Made by a program: the position numbers and the translations under genes. From positions 238,156 to 302,155 of the forward strand of contig NZ_JAKOGG010000004.1 of NCBI RefSeq assembly GCF_022321485.1: a DNA stretch of 64,000 bases, written 5' to 3'. A model generated the notes under the pieces. The model was not told the origin of the DNA. It made no database searches and was given only the letters and a program-made list of their open reading frames with translations. Below are positions 59,374 through 64,000 of the stretch, piece after piece. Source of the stretch: Shewanella electrica. GTDB lineage: Bacteria > Pseudomonadota > Gammaproteobacteria > Enterobacterales > Shewanellaceae. The first letter of the stretch is position 1. Each line of letters starts with the position of its first letter.

Positions 59374-60558
59374 CTAATGAGCCTTTGTATCGTCGACATG
59401 GTGCAGTCGCAATGTGTACACTTTTTTATCTCTAAGCCATTGCAATGCATCAAATATTTCTTTCTCTGAAGCATAAGAAGAAATTAATACCACATCTCCC
59501 GGTTGCCATTGAATTGAGTCCGGAGAAACACACTCCCAATCCCCTTGCTTTAACCCCCACTTTAGCTCTGAGGTATCAGTTAAGCCTGTTATTTTGACGT
59601 GCTGTAAAAGATTGGTATTTGCAACCAACTGGCAAGTATGAATTCCAGCACCCCAAAGATAAACACGTTTAGCTTGCTGTAATTCCAGCAGTACTACATC
59701 GAGCTTTTGTTGCCAATATTCAACTTCTTGTTGGCGATATATTTGGACTTTTTGAGCGTTTTTCTCATATTGATTAACAAACTGCTCGGTATGATACTGT
59801 GGTTTTGTACTGGCTAATACTCCGATGATGGGAGATAAATTACTGTTATAATGCTCGATAACTGAAACTGGATAATAGCCAGTATCCAATAGACTTTTTA
59901 GGAGATTTTCGCGGGTGTAATAATTTATATGTTCAAATGCGAAAAAGCCCGGGCATAAACTTTTAGGCGGGGCGAGTAATGGTACCTCAACATAGATAAA
60001 TCCCTCCGATAACGGATTCTGAATATGCCGGCATTTGTTCAATATGGTTTGAGGCTCATAGAGGTGTTCTAGCACGTGAGTCAGAATTATTAATTCAAAA
60101 GTCTCTGTCGTTTTAAAATTTTCAGCACTGTCATTAATACATTCTACGTTATAAAGCCTTTTCGCTAGACTAACAGAAGCTTCTCCCGGTTCAACACCTA
60201 GAACACGCGTTACGCCCGCATGCTGAAACCTAGAAAGCGTATAGCCATCTGAGCTACCAATTTGTAACGCAGAAGAAGGTAGGGTACCAATCCCTCGTTT
60301 TATGAACTGAATTTGTTCATCCAAATCTCTAATTTTTGCCTCAGAAGGTTTTTCATGACGACCTGGATTGGTATAAACCGCCATCGAACTATAGAAATGC
60401 ATCATTTCGTCAAACGTTACCGTAGGGCTCTGACAAACGGAGCCACATGTCGGGCATATTGAAAATCCTATAGTTGTTGGATTTAAACCAGGTAAGACCC
60501 AATTAGCTTGGTACAGTAGTTCTGTTTTGTTACCGCATAAGAAACAGTTTCTAATCAT
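59374..60558 (-). CDS. Zinc-finger class I C-methyltransferase (TylC3/NovU type)
   Basis: The 394-residue protein has an N-terminal zinc knuckle (CFLCG near residues 5-9 and CPTCG near 35-39; Methyltransf_13). A SAM-binding core follows (LQIGSSDGYTLSRF, LGVEPG, LTHVLEHLYEP). The C-terminal Methyltransf_14-like fold has VYLWGAGIHTCQLVAN. This three-part layout is that of C-methyltransferases that act on 4-keto sugars or similar keto substrates. It is more A+T-rich than its neighbours. It sits between the SDR and ATP-grasp genes; the methyl acceptor is unknown. Confidence 0.85.
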   Translation of the reverse strand: MIRNCFLCGNKTELLYQANWVLPGLNPTTIGFSICPTCGSVCQSPTVTFDEMMHFYSSMAVYTNPGRHEKPSEAKIRDLDEQIQFIKRGIGTLPSSALQIGSSDGYTLSRFQHAGVTRVLGVEPGEASVSLAKRLYNVECINDSAENFKTTETFELIILTHVLEHLYEPQTILNKCRHIQNPLSEGFIYVEVPLLAPPKSLCPGFFAFEHINYYTRENLLKSLLDTGYYPVSVIEHYNSNLSPIIGVLASTKPQYHTEQFVNQYEKNAQKVQIYRQQEVEYWQQKLDVVLLELQQAKRVYLWGAGIHTCQLVANTNLLQHVKITGLTDTSELKWGLKQGDWECVSPDSIQWQPGDVVLISSYASEKEIFDALQWLRDKKVYTLRLHHVDDTKAH

Positions 60559-60572
60559 TATGTTCCCTTAAC

Positions 60573-61310
60573 TTAGCCTAAATACATGCCACCGTTAGCA
60601 TTGAGCGTTTGGCCGCTGAGATAACCGCAGTTATTCCCAGCCAGAAATAACGCTAAATCAGCAATATCATTACCTGTTCCTAAACGTTGCATGGGGATTG
60701 AGGCAACTTTGCGTTGGCCAGCCTCTGAATTAAGTTCTCTCGCGGTCATCTCTGTTTCTACAAGACCAATGGCAATGGTGTTACAGCAAATACCGTCTTT
60801 AGAGTAAATTTTAGCAATGGATTTACTCAGGTTGATGAGTCCCGCTTTAGCCGCCGCATAGTGTACTTGGTTAAAACCGCCCCATTGACCACCGACCGAG
60901 CTGATATTAATAATCCGCCCCCAACCTTGTTGCTGCATATGACCTATGCAGCCTTGAGTCAGCAAAAACGGCCCACGCAAATTGGTGTCCATCATCGTGG
61001 AGAAATCTTCTGCGCTAATTTGATCAAATGGCTTTTCCTGAGCGATGGCACCGTTATTAATGAGTATGTCTGGGCGTTGACCAAAGTGATGTTCAATGTT
61101 TGTTAGACACTCATCGATACTTTGTGGATTAGCTTGATCGAGCGCGAAACATGCAATCTCGCCACTTGTCAGTTGTTGCTGGAGTTCAAGCGCTTGCTGT
61201 CGGTTGTGGCAGTAGCTGAAGGCAACTTTAAAGCCCGCATTGGCAAACGCTGCCACTAACGCCGCACCAATGCCGCGGTTGCCTCCAGTTATCAGTACCA
61301 ATTTAGTCAT
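60573..61310 (-). CDS. FabG-like SDR reductase
   Basis: The 245-residue SDR has GGNRGIGAALVAAF as the cofactor loop, INNGAIA, the active-site Ser in INISSVGGQWGG and the Tyr/Lys pair in VHYAAAKAGL. FabG-type members reduce 3-keto groups with NADPH. It overlaps the end of the TPP-enzyme gene by eight bases (start ATG 61310), so it is translationally coupled. It probably reduces the keto product of that enzyme, but this is inference. Confidence 0.88.
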   Translation of the reverse strand: MTKLVLITGGNRGIGAALVAAFANAGFKVAFSYCHNRQQALELQQQLTSGEIACFALDQANPQSIDECLTNIEHHFGQRPDILINNGAIAQEKPFDQISAEDFSTMMDTNLRGPFLLTQGCIGHMQQQGWGRIINISSVGGQWGGFNQVHYAAAKAGLINLSKSIAKIYSKDGICCNTIAIGLVETEMTARELNSEAGQRKVASIPMQRLGTGNDIADLALFLAGNNCGYLSGQTLNANGGMYLG

Positions 61311-63048
61311 CACTTAGTTCCCGTGCTTGCCCCTGCATATCATAAAAAGGCCACATCTTATTAATGGCTTGGCCGCCCAGTAACATAGGAAGGACATCGT
61401 GACGCTCGTCTAATTCAAGATGCAATAACATCGGCCCGTTATGGTTAGCAAACTGCTGGGATATGTCGTCAAAATCGTCACCATTGCCACAATGCAATGC
61501 GTCGATACCGTAGCCTTTGGCGATAGTGACAAAATCCGGCGATTGCTTGTGTCCGCACGCCGTATCAGTATCCCAATTCATTAATTGAAATTGCGACACC
61601 AGTGCTAAACGATGGTTGTCCACTACGACAATCTTAATGTTCAAGTTCAGCTCGCGGATCATTGCTAGCTCTTGAATGTTCATCTGAAATGAACCATCCC
61701 CAACAAAACACAACACGCAACTATCCGGAGCGTGAATGGCCGCGCCAATGGCTGTTGGCAAGTCAAACCCCATGGCTCCGTGACCTGCTGATGTAAATAA
61801 ACGGCGGTTAGGCAGTGCAAAACGGAAGTGACGGGCCACCCAGTGTTGATGAGCACCTACGCCTGTCGTTACGATAGTGTTTGCTGGAAATAAGTCACTG
61901 AGCCGCTCTACAACGGTGTTAGGGCGCAACCCATAAGCGTGGGGGTAGGGCCAAGGATATTGTTCACGCCAAGCTTCAATCTGTTGGTACCAAGAATCTA
62001 AATGGTTTTCCGATACCATTGGCGGTTGGGTTTGCCATAACGCTAAAAAGTTATCTAAATCACATAGCAAGACGGCATCATGACGAATTTTGCTGCAACT
62101 AAGCTCTCCTTCGTCAAAATCCACCCGGAAGATTTTAGCGTGAGGGCCAAATGTCTCCCTTAATGTACCGGTTTGACGAATATCGAGGCGACTACCGAGC
62201 ACCAAGATAAGATCGGCATCAGCAATGGCATTGCCGCTAATCTGACTCCCTGTGTGCCCATGGTATCCAAGCGTGCCACTATCTGCGGAGTCAGCAACGC
62301 CGACACCGAGCAAGCTGTGGCTGATAGGTGCTCGCCATTGTTGACGAATACGAGCAAGTTGCTGCGAACGTGACGCCGTCGCCATGCCATTACCACATAT
62401 GATCAGCGGTTTGGTGGCATGCTTTATCGCGGTGTTTAACTCATCCAAAAATTGATAACACGCATCGCTATCAGGTGATTGGACCGCTGCTTTGATGGGA
62501 GAAATTACTTGAGAGTAGGCGGACCTTTGTACGCTCATCGGTAGGTCAATTGACACTGGGCCTGGACGCCCCTCAACGGCTATGGCCCAAGCTTTTGGTA
62601 ATGCGTCGACTAACTCTTCAACGGTATGTGGTTGAAATTGTGCTTTCGTTATTGACGCCATCAATGCCGGTGTATCAACTTCTTGAAAGCCATATTGGCG
62701 AACCGGTTTATCACCGCGTAAATCGCCTACGCCTACTTGTCCGGTAAATACCAGCATCGGCACGCTGTCATAATAGGCATCACAGACGGGAGTCAGCACA
62801 TTAGTCACTCCGGGGCCAGAAGTGACAGCGACTAAACCGGGTAACCCACTGATTTTGGCTTGAGCAAACGCTGCATAACCCGCCCCTTGCTCATTTTTGG
62901 ACGTATACACTTTAACCCCAAAGCGCCCACATGCATCTAACAGCGGAGCAATGGTGCCGCCCGGAAAATTATGCAAGCTGGTATGTCCCTGTTGAGCCAA
63001 GAATGCGATGACCGCATCCGCTGCAACGTTGATAGTAGGCTGTGTCAT
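61303..63048 (-). CDS. Acetolactate-synthase-like thiamine diphosphate enzyme
   Basis: The 581-residue protein has all three TPP-enzyme domains. The PYR domain has the catalytic Glu in TSKNEQGAGYAAFAQAKISG and VTSGPGVTNVLTPVCDAYYDSVPM. The central domain has NGMATASRSQ. The PP domain has TSAGHGAMGFDLPTAIGAA and the metal motif GDGSFQMN...VDNHRLALV. It resembles acetolactate synthase and related carboligases. Its place in a sugar operon, without an IlvN-type small subunit, suggests a dedicated carboligation or decarboxylation step. The start at 63048 follows GGAGAG. Confidence 0.88.
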   Translation of the reverse strand: MTQPTINVAADAVIAFLAQQGHTSLHNFPGGTIAPLLDACGRFGVKVYTSKNEQGAGYAAFAQAKISGLPGLVAVTSGPGVTNVLTPVCDAYYDSVPMLVFTGQVGVGDLRGDKPVRQYGFQEVDTPALMASITKAQFQPHTVEELVDALPKAWAIAVEGRPGPVSIDLPMSVQRSAYSQVISPIKAAVQSPDSDACYQFLDELNTAIKHATKPLIICGNGMATASRSQQLARIRQQWRAPISHSLLGVGVADSADSGTLGYHGHTGSQISGNAIADADLILVLGSRLDIRQTGTLRETFGPHAKIFRVDFDEGELSCSKIRHDAVLLCDLDNFLALWQTQPPMVSENHLDSWYQQIEAWREQYPWPYPHAYGLRPNTVVERLSDLFPANTIVTTGVGAHQHWVARHFRFALPNRRLFTSAGHGAMGFDLPTAIGAAIHAPDSCVLCFVGDGSFQMNIQELAMIRELNLNIKIVVVDNHRLALVSQFQLMNWDTDTACGHKQSPDFVTIAKGYGIDALHCGNGDDFDDISQQFANHNGPMLLHLELDERHDVLPMLLGGQAINKMWPFYDMQGQARELSDD

Positions 63049-63053
63049 TGAGG

Positions 63054-63914
63054 TTACTCTCCAAAACTACTTCTAATTAATTTCATCGGTCTCAAGCCGT
63101 CGCTTGGATCGGCGCGCCAGTCGCGATCATCGGCTTCGCTAGGCACAAATTGTTTATTACCCGAGCCGTCGATGATGCTGCTACGTTTGGCCGCGGCAAT
63201 AAGTGGTGCCATTTGTTGTGGCAACCAGCAGTGTCCAGCAGCATATTCTGCGCCGGTTTTATCTAAGTCGATATGAAATTCAATGCAATCCGCTTGCCAG
63301 TGATGTACCGCTCGGTTGATGACGGCGCTTGATACCGAATGATCGGACCAACCCACCTTAACGTTGTAACGTTCGCGGAACGTTCCCAGTACTGCCAAAT
63401 TGCACTCGTTCTCTGGTGTTGGGTAGGCTGACACACAATGCAGTAGCGTAATATCGTTACATCCTGCATTTTTCAGTACCACCACGGCGTGGTCTATTTC
63501 ATCGATTGTTGCCATGCCGGTAGAAATGACCACCGGCAGCCCAGTGGCAGCACAGGCAATCAGCAATTCATCCCACAACAATTCATATGATGCGATTTTA
63601 AAAAAATCGACGTAGGGCCTGAGTTCTTCTACGGCTTGTAGATAGAACGGTGTGCAGGAAAATTGGATTTGGTGCTGTTCGCAAGCTTGTTTCAGCTCTG
63701 GGAGAAAAGAAACTGGTAGTTCCCACGCCTTGCGTTTGCGGTGTGTTTCGCTGCGGTTGAGGATTTCTGGCGCAAACAGTTCGTCGATTTTAAATAGCTG
63801 AAACTTAACAGAATCACAGCCAATCTCGGCCGCTGCTTTAATAAATTCAACACAGCGTGCGAGATCACGATGATGGTTGCTGGAGACTTCTGCGATGAAA
63901 TGGGTCTGACTCAT
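63054..63914 (-). CDS. NeuB-family nonulosonate synthase lacking a SAF domain
   Basis: The 286-residue protein is a NeuB/PseI-type TIM barrel. It has FIAEVSSNHHRDL, SVKFQLFKIDELF, CTPFYLQAVEELRP, VISTGMATIDEIDHAVV and LLHCVSAYPTPENECNL. These enzymes condense phosphoenolpyruvate with a hexose. NeuB, PseI and LegI are about 340-350 residues with a C-terminal SAF domain that closes the active site of the partner subunit. Here the barrel is followed by only ~25 residues (DRDWRADPSDGLRP), and the next gene starts at once, so it is not a frameshift. The substrate may differ from the classical enzymes. It is the first visible complete gene of the operon. Confidence 0.88.
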   Translation of the reverse strand: MSQTHFIAEVSSNHHRDLARCVEFIKAAAEIGCDSVKFQLFKIDELFAPEILNRSETHRKRKAWELPVSFLPELKQACEQHQIQFSCTPFYLQAVEELRPYVDFFKIASYELLWDELLIACAATGLPVVISTGMATIDEIDHAVVVLKNAGCNDITLLHCVSAYPTPENECNLAVLGTFRERYNVKVGWSDHSVSSAVINRAVHHWQADCIEFHIDLDKTGAEYAAGHCWLPQQMAPLIAAAKRSSIIDGSGNKQFVPSEADDRDWRADPSDGLRPMKLIRSSFGE

Positions 63915-63948
63915 TATGCTGACGCCTTAAATTTTGTTTACTTGTTTG

Positions 63949-64000
63949 TTATCGGCCGTGCCACTCAATTCCTGATAGTGGGTTGAGGTTTATGTCGTCG
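63949..64000 (-). CDS. C-terminal end of an upstream gene, partial
   Basis: On the minus strand one frame reads DDINLNPLSGIEWHGR and ends at a stop codon (63949-63951), 34 bases before the synthase gene start. Only 16 residues are visible. The other two frames are closed earlier. If real, it is the 3' end of the next gene upstream, probably also in this operon. It cannot be identified. Confidence 0.3.
   Translation of the reverse strand, partial: DDINLNPLSGIEWHGR

Overview
The window looks like the chromosome of a Shewanella-type gammaproteobacterium (Alteromonadales). The evidence is gene content and order: a lysine-riboswitch-controlled NhaC-family carrier, ribF-ileS-lspA-fkpB-ispH, a DUF3545 protein, tal-pgi, a MerR-headed leucine degradation (liu) operon next to gnd, and a flagellin-type nonulosonate locus with a Maf glycosyltransferase. 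The genus is inferred from content, not from a marker gene. I saw no tRNA, rRNA, insertion sequence, prophage or CRISPR array.

1-9.5 kb: the end of etfB and all of etfA (electron transfer flavoprotein), then a textbook lysine riboswitch leading into a probable lysine transporter (lysW), a lipoprotein M3 metallopeptidase, thymidine kinase (TTG start), a FUSC-type membrane protein, a secreted M28 peptidase and a small ArsR-family repressor with BigR/SqrR-like cysteines. 9.5-17.6 kb: housekeeping block with rpsT (TTG start), murJ (TTG start), the ribF-ileS-lspA-fkpB-ispH operon and a DUF3545 gene. 17.7-24.4 kb: central carbon genes pgi, tal and phosphoketolase, interrupted by an OmpA-family protein. 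24.7-29.6 kb: an AGCS amino-acid symporter behind a terminator-like leader hairpin, yaaA, a possible lipoprotein, a YqgA-like membrane protein, a RimL-like acetyltransferase and a tiny membrane protein behind a perfect CRP-type palindrome.

29.7-40.3 kb: liuR-liuABCDE-scoAB, the complete route from isovaleryl-CoA to acetyl-CoA and acetoacetyl-CoA, with a divergent propionyl-CoA synthetase. Isovaleryl-CoA dehydrogenase passes electrons to ETF, so etfBA at the left edge is functionally connected. 40.4-49.3 kb: gnd, menA, an SDR oxidoreductase, tesB-ybaY, a Cache-domain chemoreceptor, a chalcone-isomerase-like periplasmic protein and a DUF2947 protein.

49.3-64 kb: the most unusual part, a surface-sugar locus that probably glycosylates flagellin. 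Maf faces away from pseBC. A converging seven-gene operon encodes a NeuB-family synthase without a SAF domain, an acetolactate-synthase-like TPP enzyme, an SDR reductase, a zinc-finger C-methyltransferase, an ATP-grasp ligase, a GH57-type barrel protein and a fused SpsF-PseG protein. The combination suggests a pseudaminate-like sugar carrying an extra group built by the TPP, SDR, methyltransferase and ATP-grasp enzymes. The chemistry is inferred.
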